The notes below the pieces were generated by a model. It worked only from the letters and a program-made list of their open reading frames with translations. It had not been told where the DNA came from and searched no databases. DNA of 64,000 nucleotides from Streptomyces sp. cf386 (lineage in GTDB: Bacteria; Actinomycetota; Actinomycetes; Streptomycetales; Streptomycetaceae). Below are positions 48,082 through 56,351 of this stretch, in pieces. The stretch is from the NCBI RefSeq assembly GCF_900103585.1, contig NZ_FNHV01000001.1, forward strand, positions 575,326-639,325, given 5' to 3'. Positions within the stretch are counted from its first letter, which is position 1, and each line of letters opens with the position of its first letter. Position numbers and translations under genes: made by a program.

Positions 48082-49656
48082 GTGTCGGACGAAGGACGGC
48101 TGGTCGCCGGGCGCTACCGGCTCGTCGAGTGCATCGGCAGCGGTGGCATGGGCACGGTATGGCGGGCCGAGGACGAGGTGCTCGCTCGCCAGGTCGCACT
48201 CAAGCAGCTCCACGCGCAGCCGCATCTGTCCGACGGCGAGGTCGCCACGCTGTACGAGCGGACCCGCCGCGAGGCACGCAGCGCCGCCCGGGTCGTCCAT
48301 CCCAACGTCATCGTCGTGCACGACGTCGTCGAGGACGACGGACGGCCCTGCGTCGTCATGGAGTACGTGCCCGCGCCCACCCTGGGCGACGTCCTCAAGA
48401 GCGGCCACACCCTGCCGCCCGAGGAGACCGCCCGCATCGGCCTCGGCATGATCGCCGCCGTCCGGGCCGCGCACGCCGCCGGTGTCCTGCACCGCGACAT
48501 CAAGCCCGGCAACGTCCTGCTCGGCGAGGGAGGCCGGGTCGTCCTCACCGACTTCGGCATCGCGCTGACCGTCGGCTCCTCGACACTCACGCAGACCGGC
48601 GAGATGGTCGGCTCGATCGACTTCATGGCCCCCGAGCGGGTCCGCGGCCAGACACCCGGGCCCTCCTCCGACCTGTGGTCGCTGGGCGCGACGCTGTACC
48701 AGGCGGTCGAGGGTCGCCCGCCGTACCGCCGCGACACCGCCATGGAGACGGCGTACGCCATCGCCGTGGAGCCGCTGGATCCGATGCGGCAGGCCGGTCC
48801 GCTCGAACCGCTCATCGAGACCCTGCTGTCGAAGAACCCCGGGGACCGGCCCACGGCGGAGCAGACGGAGCGCGCTCTGCGAGCCACCTGGTCCGGTGGC
48901 CCGTCGGTCACCTCACCGGCCGCCGTTTCCGCCGTCGCCCATGCCGGGCCCGACGGCAACGCGGACGCGTCCCGGACGTCCCGGACGTCCCGGACGCGAC
49001 ATGCCCTGCCCGTGCCGCCGTCGGAAAGGGGCGACGGTGATCGCCGCCAGGGCGGGAAGCGGGGGCGGCGCGTCTTCGTCTCCGTGGTGTCCGTGGTGAC
49101 CGTCCTGGCCGCGGCCGCCACCGCGATCGCCCTCTACACCTCCTCGCACGACGACCGGGCGACGCCGGACACCCGGGCGACCGGCAACACCGCCACCCCG
49201 TCGGCCACTCCCTCCCCCGTCCCCGACGGCTACCACCTGGTCCGCAACCGGCAGCTCGGCGTCTCCTTCCCCGTGCCGGACGGCTGGAAGCCGAAGAAGG
49301 GCCAGAGCGACGAGGTCACCTACACCGATCCGACCGGCCTGGCCGGCCTCACCATCGGCATGGTGGACCCGGCCGGCTCGCACCCCGTCGACCACTTCAA
49401 GGACATCGAGGCGAACACCAAGGCCAACTACCCGACGTACCGCAGGCTGCGCATGCAGAAGACCACCTTCAAGGAAAAGCCGGCAGCGGTGTGGGAGTTC
49501 ACCTTCCAGGGCCGCGCCCGCGCCTTCCGCGCCATCGACCTCGGATACGGCACGCCGGGCGGCCGGGAGTACGACATCTACCTGTCGGCGCCGGACGCCC
49601 AGTGGGACACGTACCGTCCCGTCTTCGACGTCGTACGCGCCGGGTTCGCCGACTGA
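48082..49656 (+). CDS. Ser/Thr protein kinase, PknB-type, with extracellular domain
   Basis: A 524-residue Hanks-type kinase. The GTG at 48082 has GGAGG 8 bases upstream. The glycine loop GSGGMG (about 19-24), Lys41, catalytic HRDIKPGN (D139) and DFG (D157) are all present, so it should be active. A Ser/Arg/Thr-rich stretch with a 9-base repeat (GTCCCGGAC) precedes one transmembrane helix near residue 330. The outer domain of about 150 residues begins DGYHLVRNRQLGVSFPVPDG and has no PASTA repeats. It resembles other sensory domains of actinomycete kinases. No partner phosphatase is encoded nearby. Confidence 0.92.
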   Translation: MSDEGRLVAGRYRLVECIGSGGMGTVWRAEDEVLARQVALKQLHAQPHLSDGEVATLYERTRREARSAARVVHPNVIVVHDVVEDDGRPCVVMEYVPAPTLGDVLKSGHTLPPEETARIGLGMIAAVRAAHAAGVLHRDIKPGNVLLGEGGRVVLTDFGIALTVGSSTLTQTGEMVGSIDFMAPERVRGQTPGPSSDLWSLGATLYQAVEGRPPYRRDTAMETAYAIAVEPLDPMRQAGPLEPLIETLLSKNPGDRPTAEQTERALRATWSGGPSVTSPAAVSAVAHAGPDGNADASRTSRTSRTRHALPVPPSERGDGDRRQGGKRGRRVFVSVVSVVTVLAAAATAIALYTSSHDDRATPDTRATGNTATPSATPSPVPDGYHLVRNRQLGVSFPVPDGWKPKKGQSDEVTYTDPTGLAGLTIGMVDPAGSHPVDHFKDIEANTKANYPTYRRLRMQKTTFKEKPAAVWEFTFQGRARAFRAIDLGYGTPGGREYDIYLSAPDAQWDTYRPVFDVVRAGFAD

Positions 49657-49727
49657 CACCCTTACCGACGCCGCTCAGTGGGCCGTCAACTGCCCGGAGG
49701 GAGGCCCACCCTGCGAGCGCGCGCCCG

Positions 49728-50882
49728 TCAGCGACTCCCGGCATTGAGGCGGGCGTTGAGCCGCGCGGCCTGCCGGGTCAGGTGGCCGACTTCGGCGAGG
49801 TTGGGCGCCTTGCCGGCCGCCTCGGCGTACAGCCGTGCCGCTGTCGCCAAGTCGCCGTCGCGTTCATGGAGATACGCCGCCACCGCGGTGTGGCGGGGCA
49901 CTGAGTCGTCCACTTCCGCGAGCGCCGCGAGCCCTGCCCGTGGTCCGTCGGCCTCGCCGACCGCGACCGCGCGGTTGAGCCGGACGACCGGGCTGTCGGT
50001 GAGGCCCGCGAGTTCGTCGTACCACTCGACGATCTGCACCCAGTCGGTCTCCTCGGCGGTGGGCGCGTCGGCGTGGAGGGCGGCGATGGCGGCCTGGGCC
50101 TGGAACTCGCCCAGCCGGTCGCGGGCGAGGGCCGCCTGCAGGATCTCGACGCCCTCGGCGATCGACGTGGTGTCCCACCGGCCCCGGTCCTGCTCGGCGA
50201 GCGGCACCAGGCTGCCGTCGGGCGCGGTCCGGGCGGCGCGCCGGGCGTGGTGGAGCAGCATGAGGGCGAGCAGCCCGGACACCTCGGGGTGGTCGATCGC
50301 GGCCGCGAGCTGCCGGGTGAGCCGGATGGCCTCGGCGGCGAGGTCGACGTCGCCGGAGTAGCCCTCGTTGAAGACCAGGTAGAGGACGCGCAGCACGGTG
50401 GCGACGTCGCCGGGCTGGTCGAACCGCACGCCGGAGACGGTGCGCTTGGCCCGGCTGATGCGCTGCGCCATGGTCGCCTCGGGCACCAGGTAGGCCTGGG
50501 CGATCTGACGGGTGGTCAGTCCGCCGACGGCGCGCAGCGTGAGGGCGACGGCGGACGACGGCGTCAACGACGGGTGGGCGCACAGGAAGTAGAGCTGGAG
50601 GGTGTCGTCCACCGCGGGGGCGGGCCCGGGTGCCGGCTCGTCGTCCACGAGGTCCTCACGCCGGCGGCGGGCGGTGTCCGCCCTGGTCGCGTCGAGGAAC
50701 TTGCGCCAGGCCACGGTGACCAGCCAGCCCTTCGCATCCCGCGGAGGGTCGGCCGGCCAGACGCGGACCGCCTCGACGAGCGCGTCCTGCACGGCGTCCT
50801 CGGCCGCCGCGAAGTCGGCTCCGCGGCGGACGAGGACGGTGAGCACACCGGGCGTGAGGCTCCTCAGCAGGGCCTCGTCCAT
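49728..50882 (-). CDS. ECF42-type sigma factor with C-terminal helical extension
   Basis: A 384-residue protein. Region 2 includes DFAAAEDAVQDALVEAVRVW and WLVTVAWRKFLDATRAD; region 4 includes LTPSSAVALTLRAVGGLTTR and the following helix-turn-helix (AYLVPEATMAQRISRAKR). A C-terminal extension of about 200 residues (TPR-like) follows, starting near VRFDQPGDVATVLRVLYLVF. That extension and the DGPF gene directly upstream mark the ECF42 group. Members of this group have no anti-sigma factor and are controlled by the extension itself. Regulation by oxidative or antibiotic stress has been reported for some members. Confidence 0.93.
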   Translation of the reverse strand: MDEALLRSLTPGVLTVLVRRGADFAAAEDAVQDALVEAVRVWPADPPRDAKGWLVTVAWRKFLDATRADTARRRREDLVDDEPAPGPAPAVDDTLQLYFLCAHPSLTPSSAVALTLRAVGGLTTRQIAQAYLVPEATMAQRISRAKRTVSGVRFDQPGDVATVLRVLYLVFNEGYSGDVDLAAEAIRLTRQLAAAIDHPEVSGLLALMLLHHARRAARTAPDGSLVPLAEQDRGRWDTTSIAEGVEILQAALARDRLGEFQAQAAIAALHADAPTAEETDWVQIVEWYDELAGLTDSPVVRLNRAVAVGEADGPRAGLAALAEVDDSVPRHTAVAAYLHERDGDLATAARLYAEAAGKAPNLAEVGHLTRQAARLNARLNAGSR

Positions 50883-50934
50883 CTGAAACTCCTAAGACAC
50901 CTGGGACACCCGGGACACCCGGACACCTGAGAGG

Positions 50935-51342
50935 TCACTCCGTGATGGTGGGCGGAGCGGTCAGGAACGGGCGCACCTCCAGCCACTCGTGGATCGGCTT
51001 CCCGCCCGCCCCGGGGGCGGCCGACAGTTCCCCGGCCAGCTCGACGGCGCGCTCGTAGCTGTCGACGTCGATCACCATCCAGCCGGCGATGAGGTCCTTG
51101 GTCTCGGCGAACGGCCCGTCGGTGACCGGCGGACGCCCCTCACCGTCGTACCGGACCCACTTCCCCTCGGGGGCGAGCGCCTGGCCGTCGACGAATTCGC
51201 CGGTCTTCTCCAGGCGGGCCGCGAAGTCGTTCATGTACTGCACGTGTGCCGAGATCTCCTCCGGGCTCCACTGGTCCATCGGCACGTCGTTGACCGCGGC
51301 CGGGGCGCCGCGGTAGTGCTTCAGCAGCAGGTACTTGGCCAT
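50935..51342 (-). CDS. YCII/DGPF-family protein, partner of the ECF42 sigma factor
   Basis: A 135-residue protein with the family signature TDGPFAETKDLIAGWMVIDV. The ATG at 51342 has GAGGAG a few bases upstream. DGPF proteins are encoded beside ECF42 sigma factors in most actinomycetes and are their main targets. Chemistry is not known. It is transcribed towards the sigma factor gene with 52 bases between them, so the two probably share a promoter upstream, where TGTCGA occurs at 51422. Confidence 0.9.
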   Translation of the reverse strand: MAKYLLLKHYRGAPAAVNDVPMDQWSPEEISAHVQYMNDFAARLEKTGEFVDGQALAPEGKWVRYDGEGRPPVTDGPFAETKDLIAGWMVIDVDSYERAVELAGELSAAPGAGGKPIHEWLEVRPFLTAPPTITE

Positions 51343-51394
51343 CGTGATCTCTCCTCGATGCTGGTGCGACCCATTCTGGTCGCCTTCACCACGG

Positions 51395-51422
51395 GGACGG
51401 AGCCGGTCACGGGTTCTCGACA
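51395..51422 (-). promoter_or_regulatory. candidate ECF42 promoter
   Basis: On the minus strand, TGTCGA (51422-51417) is followed 16-17 bases later by CGTC. TGTCGA is the -35 sequence I recall for ECF42-dependent promoters. It lies about 75 bases upstream of the DGPF start codon. The -10 part is imperfect, because CGA would be expected. Confidence 0.4.
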
Positions 51423-51616
51423 TCGCCGTCCGAACTTTTTTTGCCCTGGACGAGGCGAGGGCGCGCGGGCGGACGGGCAAGCGCTCCATGTTCACCCATG
51501 CGCACTTCATCGTCACGCGTGTGCCTCAAGCGCCCGCAGGTGCGCTTGCATGGGCCACGTAGTTCCGGGGATGGTCGCGGGAAACGGCCCGCCACGGCAC
51601 TGCGAGGTCCTCGGCA

Positions 51617-52960
51617 ATGAAGACCGGCACCGCGCCCGCCGCTCCTGGAGCGCTCCCCCTCATCGGCCACGCGGGCCGACTGGCCCGCGACCGGTTGGGC
51701 TTCCTCGAAGACCTGCGTGCGCTGGGGCCGGTGGTGCGCATCCGGCTGGGGCGTACCCCGGTGTACGTGGTCAACTCCCCCGAACTCGTCCAGCGGATGC
51801 TGGTGGCGGGCAACGGAGGGGAGTTCGACAAGGGCGGCCCCTTCTTCGACCAGGCCGCCCAGCTCGTGGGCAACGGTCTGTCCACCGCTCCGGCCGGGCC
51901 GCACCGCCCGATGCGTGCCCTGCTGCGGCCCGTGTTCGCCCGTCACCGACTGCCCCACCACACCGAGCGGTTCCGCGACTGCGCGCTGGAGGTGTCCTCG
52001 GCCTGGCGGCCCGGGCAGGTCGTCGACGCGTATACGGAGATGAAGCGTTTCGCGGTCACCGTCCTGGCCCGGACCCTCTTCCTGGCGCCCGAGGACCGGC
52101 AGGCCGTCGAGGCCGTCCAGCGCAATGTGCCGCTCCTGCTCTCCGCCCTGGCGACCCACATGATGGTGCCCGGCAGCAACCGGCTGCCGACCCTGGAGAA
52201 CCTCCGTTACGCACGGGCCGCCCGCGAGACCCGCCAGGCGGTCGGCGCGATGGTGCGGCGCCGGATGAGCGACCGCACCGACCACGGTGACCTGATGTCG
52301 GCACTGGTACCCCCCGACCACCCGGCGGCCCACACCGAGCAGGAGGTGTACGACCAGGTCATCACGTTCTTCATCGGCGGCACCGAGACCATGGCGGGCC
52401 TGCTGTCCTGGACCCTGCACCTGCTGACCGGCCACCCCCGCGAGTACGAGCGGCTGGAGGCCGAACTGTCCGCCGTGCTCGGCGACGGCCCCGTCACCCA
52501 CCAGGATCTGCGCCGCCTGGAACACATGAAGCGCGTACTCAACGAGTCGCTGCGGCTGCACCCTCCCGTATGGCTGCTCAGCCGCGTCACCCTCGTCGAC
52601 ACCGAACTGGGCGGTCATCGGCTGCCCGCCGGCGCGGGGGTACTGTTCAGCCCCTACTCCCTCCACCGCGACCCGGCAGTGTTCGCCGAGCCGGAGCGGT
52701 TCGATCCCGACCGTTGGCTCGACGCACGAGTCGAGCGCCGCCAGCGGGAGGCGTTCCTGCCCTTCGGCGCGGGCGCTCGCCGCTGCATCGGCGACGCGTT
52801 CGGGCTCGCCGAGGCGCAGGTGGCGCTCGCGGTGCTGCTGCGCCGGTGGCGGGTACGGCCGCTGCCGGGCAGCAAGCCCGAGCCGCTGCTGCGGATGACG
52901 ATGCGGCCGCAGGGCGTACGTCTGGTGCTCGACCGGCGGGCGCACAGAGCCGGGGGTTAG
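51617..52960 (+). CDS. cytochrome P450
   Basis: A 447-residue P450 with I-helix FIGGTETM, ExxR in NESLRLHPP and the heme-binding loop FGAGARRCIG with Cys390 as heme ligand. The length and the spacing between the motifs are those of a bacterial class I enzyme. No ferredoxin, ferredoxin reductase or pathway genes are encoded next to it, so the redox partners must come from elsewhere. The ATG at 51617 has GAGGT upstream. The substrate cannot be predicted. Confidence 0.93.
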   Translation: MKTGTAPAAPGALPLIGHAGRLARDRLGFLEDLRALGPVVRIRLGRTPVYVVNSPELVQRMLVAGNGGEFDKGGPFFDQAAQLVGNGLSTAPAGPHRPMRALLRPVFARHRLPHHTERFRDCALEVSSAWRPGQVVDAYTEMKRFAVTVLARTLFLAPEDRQAVEAVQRNVPLLLSALATHMMVPGSNRLPTLENLRYARAARETRQAVGAMVRRRMSDRTDHGDLMSALVPPDHPAAHTEQEVYDQVITFFIGGTETMAGLLSWTLHLLTGHPREYERLEAELSAVLGDGPVTHQDLRRLEHMKRVLNESLRLHPPVWLLSRVTLVDTELGGHRLPAGAGVLFSPYSLHRDPAVFAEPERFDPDRWLDARVERRQREAFLPFGAGARRCIGDAFGLAEAQVALAVLLRRWRVRPLPGSKPEPLLRMTMRPQGVRLVLDRRAHRAGG

Positions 52961-53090
52961 CCCCACCCTCGATCCGGATGGTCACCCCATCGCGTCGACC
53001 CGCACTCCGCGGACATCGTGGGTGGTACGTCGAGACAGGTTCTGTCGTCGGTCGGATCGCGGTCGTTCGGATCGCGGCAAGGGGGCACAT

Positions 53091-54269
53091 GTGATCAAGC
53101 GCAAGCGTGCGATGGGTGTGGGTGGCTTACTGGCGTTGTCCGTGGCGGTCGGTGCCGATGTCGCGGTGGGCGCGCCGACGGCTGACGCCGCCGTCCGAAC
53201 CACCCACTCCACCGACCACCCTCGGCTGCACAAGCTCCTGCACCGGCTGACCACGGTCGACGGCGGACCGGGAGCGCTCGCCGAAGTGCGGGACCGGACC
53301 GGCAGCACGGTGCTGACCAGCGGTGTCGCCGATGTGAGGAGCGGCGCGCCGGTGCGCCGGGACAGCAGGTTCCGGATCGGCAGCATGACCAAGCCGTTCG
53401 TGGCGACGGTCATGCTCCAGTTGGTGGGCGAGCGTCGCGTCGCCCTCGACGCACCGGTGGAGCGCTATCTGCCCGGCGTCGTCCGCGCGAACGGCAACGA
53501 CGGGCGCGTGATCACCGTCCGTCAGCTGCTCCAGCACACCAGCGGCGTGCCCGACGTCCTCGACCATCTCAGCCCGCAGGAGATCCTCAAGGACCCGCTG
53601 GCCCACCGCGACACCCGTGACCTCGTGAACATCGCGCTCGCCCACCCTCCGACCTTCGAGCCGGGCACTGGCTGGCGCTACTCCAACACGGGATACCTGC
53701 TGGCCGGCATGATCATCGAGAAGGTGACCGGCCACTCGTACGCCGAGGAGATCCGCCGCCGCATCATCACGCCGCTCGGCCTGCGGGACACCTACCTGCC
53801 AGGGGACGACCCTGCGATACCGGGACCGCACCCGCGCGGGTACGCACGGCCTGGCGAGGACGCACCGCTCCTCGACATCACCGCCATCAACCCGTCGGTC
53901 GGCGGCGCGAGCGGCGAGATGATCTCCAGCGGCACCGACCTCAACCGGTTCCTGGACGCGCTCGTACGCGGCAAGCTGCTGCGCCCGGCCCAGCTCCGGG
54001 AGATGACGAGGACCCGGCCGACGGGCAACGCGGACGGCCGGGCGTACGGCCTCGGCCTGGAGAGCAGGCCGCTGCCCTGCGGCGGCCTCTACTGGGGGCA
54101 CACCGGGGACTTCCCCGGGTACGAGACGGCGGGCGGTGCCACGATCGACGGCATGCAGGCGACGGTCATGGTGAACCTCGGCCCGGGCGGCTCGGACGCG
54201 CAGAGCGACGACATGAAGGCCGCCGTCCAAGCGGCGCTGTGCGAGAGCCACCCCTCGGCCTCCCAGTAG
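53091..54269 (+). CDS. secreted serine hydrolase, beta-lactamase/DD-peptidase fold
   Basis: A 392-residue exported protein. The GTG at 53091 has GGGGG upstream. A signal peptide ends near PTADAA. Active-site motifs of class C beta-lactamase-like enzymes are in order: S98-x-x-K101 in GSMTKPF, Y197-S-N in YSNTGY, and H337-T-G in GHTGDFPG. Such enzymes include D-alanyl-D-alanine carboxypeptidases and esterases; the HTG (rather than KTG) box is common in the esterase/DD-peptidase group. The substrate is unknown. Confidence 0.9.
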   Translation: MIKRKRAMGVGGLLALSVAVGADVAVGAPTADAAVRTTHSTDHPRLHKLLHRLTTVDGGPGALAEVRDRTGSTVLTSGVADVRSGAPVRRDSRFRIGSMTKPFVATVMLQLVGERRVALDAPVERYLPGVVRANGNDGRVITVRQLLQHTSGVPDVLDHLSPQEILKDPLAHRDTRDLVNIALAHPPTFEPGTGWRYSNTGYLLAGMIIEKVTGHSYAEEIRRRIITPLGLRDTYLPGDDPAIPGPHPRGYARPGEDAPLLDITAINPSVGGASGEMISSGTDLNRFLDALVRGKLLRPAQLREMTRTRPTGNADGRAYGLGLESRPLPCGGLYWGHTGDFPGYETAGGATIDGMQATVMVNLGPGGSDAQSDDMKAAVQAALCESHPSASQ

Positions 54270-54305
54270 CGCCTGCCCCTACGGCCTGACCGCCGGGACA
54301 GGCGC
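54269..54305. terminator. hairpin after the serine hydrolase gene
   Basis: GCGCCTGCCCC pairs with GGGACAGGCGC with one mismatch in 11. It begins at the last base of the stop codon and ends 66 bases before the DedA gene, so it likely terminates the serine hydrolase transcript. Confidence 0.65.
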
Positions 54306-54370
54306 CCGCGCCGCGCGCACGCGATGCTTGATGAGGGGCGACCGACGAGGACGGCCGGGAGGTGATGGCG

Positions 54371-55054
54371 GTGATCACCAGCCCGATGATCACCACCGGC
54401 CCGGCGAGCACCGTCAACCCGGTGATCGCCGTCAACCCGATGGACGGCGCCTCGGTGCTCGCGACCTTCGGTGCCCTCGGTGTCCTCGTGGTGATCTTCG
54501 CCGAGTCGGGTCTGCTCGTGTTCGGCTTCTTCCTGCCCGGCGACACCCTGCTCTTCCCGGCCGGTGTGCTGTGCGCGGGGACCGCCGAGCAGGCGCCACG
54601 GCTGGTGCTGTGGCAGGTGCTGCTGTGCGCCGCCGTCGGCGCCGTGGCAGGGGGCCAGGTCGGATTCCTGCTCGGGCGGCACGGCGGGCGGGCCCTGCTG
54701 GCCCGCACCGACAGACGTCGCATACGGGAGACGGCGGCCCGGTCGGAGAAACTCCTGGCCCGGTACGGCTACGGCAAGGCCCTGGTGATCGGCCGCTTCA
54801 TCCCGATGGTGCGGACGGTCCTGCACCCGGCCGCCGGTGCGCTCGGCGTGCCCACGCGGACCTTCACGATCTGGCAGATCGTCGGCGGCCTGCTCTGGTC
54901 GCAGAGTCTCGTCCTGGCCGGATACGCCCTCGGGGCCTCCGTCCCCGACATCGACGACTACCTGTTGGCCCTGGTCGCCGCCGTCGTCGCGGTTTCGCTG
55001 CTGCCCCTGCTTCCTGTGCTGACCGAGTCACGCCGCGCGCGGCGCGATCGCTGA
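54371..55054 (+). CDS. DedA-family membrane protein
   Basis: A 227-residue protein with about five membrane segments and the DedA core motifs: FAESGLLVFGFFLPGDTLLF near the N-terminus, then GRFIPMVRT and HPAAGALGVP. I start it at GTG 54371 with GGAGG about 9 bases upstream; the ATG at 54365 is too close to that site. DedA proteins are thought to flip undecaprenyl phosphate or other lipids and to affect membrane stress tolerance. Which of these it does here is not known. The final stop lies in a 17-base repeat array. Confidence 0.85.
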   Translation: MITSPMITTGPASTVNPVIAVNPMDGASVLATFGALGVLVVIFAESGLLVFGFFLPGDTLLFPAGVLCAGTAEQAPRLVLWQVLLCAAVGAVAGGQVGFLLGRHGGRALLARTDRRRIRETAARSEKLLARYGYGKALVIGRFIPMVRTVLHPAAGALGVPTRTFTIWQIVGGLLWSQSLVLAGYALGASVPDIDDYLLALVAAVVAVSLLPLLPVLTESRRARRDR

Positions 55055-55111
55055 CCGGTCACGATCGCTGAACCGTCGCGATCACTGAACCGTCGCGATC
55101 ACTGACCCCTC
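55044..55111. repeat. 17-base tandem repeat, four copies
   Basis: Four direct units of the form (G/A)CGATC(G/A)CTGA(A)CC... occupy the gap between the DedA gene and the end of the binding-lipoprotein gene, overlapping both stop codons. The second and third copies are nearly identical. Confidence 0.8.
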
Positions 55112-56087
55112 AGGAGAACAGCGCCTCGACATCCGGTTCCTTCCCACCGAAGATCCCGTCCTTCTCCCCCAGCGAGGCCAGCTTCTCCAGCGATGCCATG
55201 TCGACCTGAGCCGGCCAGCTGGGGAGCGTCAGGTCGTCGATGACGTCGTCGCTGATCTTGGTGTAGGTGGTGAGGATCCGGCGTGCCTCGTCGGGGTGTT
55301 CGGAGGCGTACCGCAGCGATTCCGTCATCGCCTCGGTGAACTTCTTCACCAGTGAGGGGTTCTCCTGCGCGAGCTTCGTGGAGGTGAAGTACGTCGCCAC
55401 GGTGAGCTTCGGGTCGGTCTCGGCGAACGGCGACGCGACCACACGGGCGCCCTGCCCCTCGGCGATCGTCATCGCCGGCTCACCCATCCACGCGGCGTCC
55501 ACGCGCCCGCCGTCGAGGGCGGCCGGCATCTGGTCGAACGGTATCTCCACGAACTCGACCTCGGACGGGTCGCCCCCGTCCCTGCGCACCGACTCACGGA
55601 CGACCGTGTCGCCGATGTTCTGCAGGGTGTTCACCGCGACGGTCCGCCCGGCGAGGTCCTTGGCCGACTTGACCGGGCTGTCCTTCCTGACCGCCACGCC
55701 CGTCACATCGCCGCCCACCTTGCCGTTGGAGGCAGCCCCGTTGACCACGGACTTCACGGGAACGCCCTTGGTCCGGGCGATCATCAGCGAGGTCGTGTTG
55801 CTGAAGCCGAACTGGTACTGCCCGCTCACCACCCCGGGAATGATCGCCGCGCCTCCCTGGGCGGCGACCATCTCCAGATCGAGGCCCCGGCTGCTGAAGA
55901 ACCCCTGTTTCTCCCCCAGATAGAGCGGCGCCACATCGACGATCGGGACGACGCCGACCGTGACCCGGGTCGCCCCGTTGCCGTTCGCGGGCGAGGCGGC
56001 ACCGCTCCCGGAGTCCGACGATCCGCAGCCCGCGACGCCGGCGATGGTCACGGCCGCGAGGGCAAGCCCGAGTGTGCGCCGTCGCAT
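55110..56087 (-). CDS. NMT1/SsuA-like ABC transporter substrate-binding lipoprotein
   Basis: A 325-residue lipoprotein. The ATG at 56087 has GGAGGAG upstream, and the N-terminus ends in the lipobox VAGCGSS. The mature part has the NMT1/SsuA fold signatures: VGVVPIVDVAPLYLGEKQGF, GQYQFGFSNTTSLMIARTKG and DAAWMGEPAMTI. Relatives bind sulfonates, nitrate, thiamine precursors or riboflavin-like ligands. No permease or ATPase gene is next to it, so it is an orphan receptor in this window, and the ligand is not predictable. Confidence 0.9.
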   Translation of the reverse strand: MRRRTLGLALAAVTIAGVAGCGSSDSGSGAASPANGNGATRVTVGVVPIVDVAPLYLGEKQGFFSSRGLDLEMVAAQGGAAIIPGVVSGQYQFGFSNTTSLMIARTKGVPVKSVVNGAASNGKVGGDVTGVAVRKDSPVKSAKDLAGRTVAVNTLQNIGDTVVRESVRRDGGDPSEVEFVEIPFDQMPAALDGGRVDAAWMGEPAMTIAEGQGARVVASPFAETDPKLTVATYFTSTKLAQENPSLVKKFTEAMTESLRYASEHPDEARRILTTYTKISDDVIDDLTLPSWPAQVDMASLEKLASLGEKDGIFGGKEPDVEALFS

Positions 56088-56351
56088 GGGCTCCTCCAGA
56101 AGCACTTGGAGAACTCGAACAAGACGTTGTGCAGATTGCTGACGCCAGAAACGTACTGGCCCAGCTAAGCGCTGTCAGTCCTCCGGACCGAAGTAACCAA
56201 TTTCACGTCCGTTCGACCAGTCGGACATTGTTCGAAACCTCTTGACGCTGTGCCACACCCCGATTGACACTCTCGCAACACGACGTCACACAGCCGAAAC
56301 GGCAGGGTGCCCATGGCCGAGGCCCCGCCATGCCTCAGCAGGGAACTCGAC

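Noticed and set aside
55044..55111. CRISPR-like array
   Set aside because: Units are direct tandem repeats without spacers and no cas genes are present.
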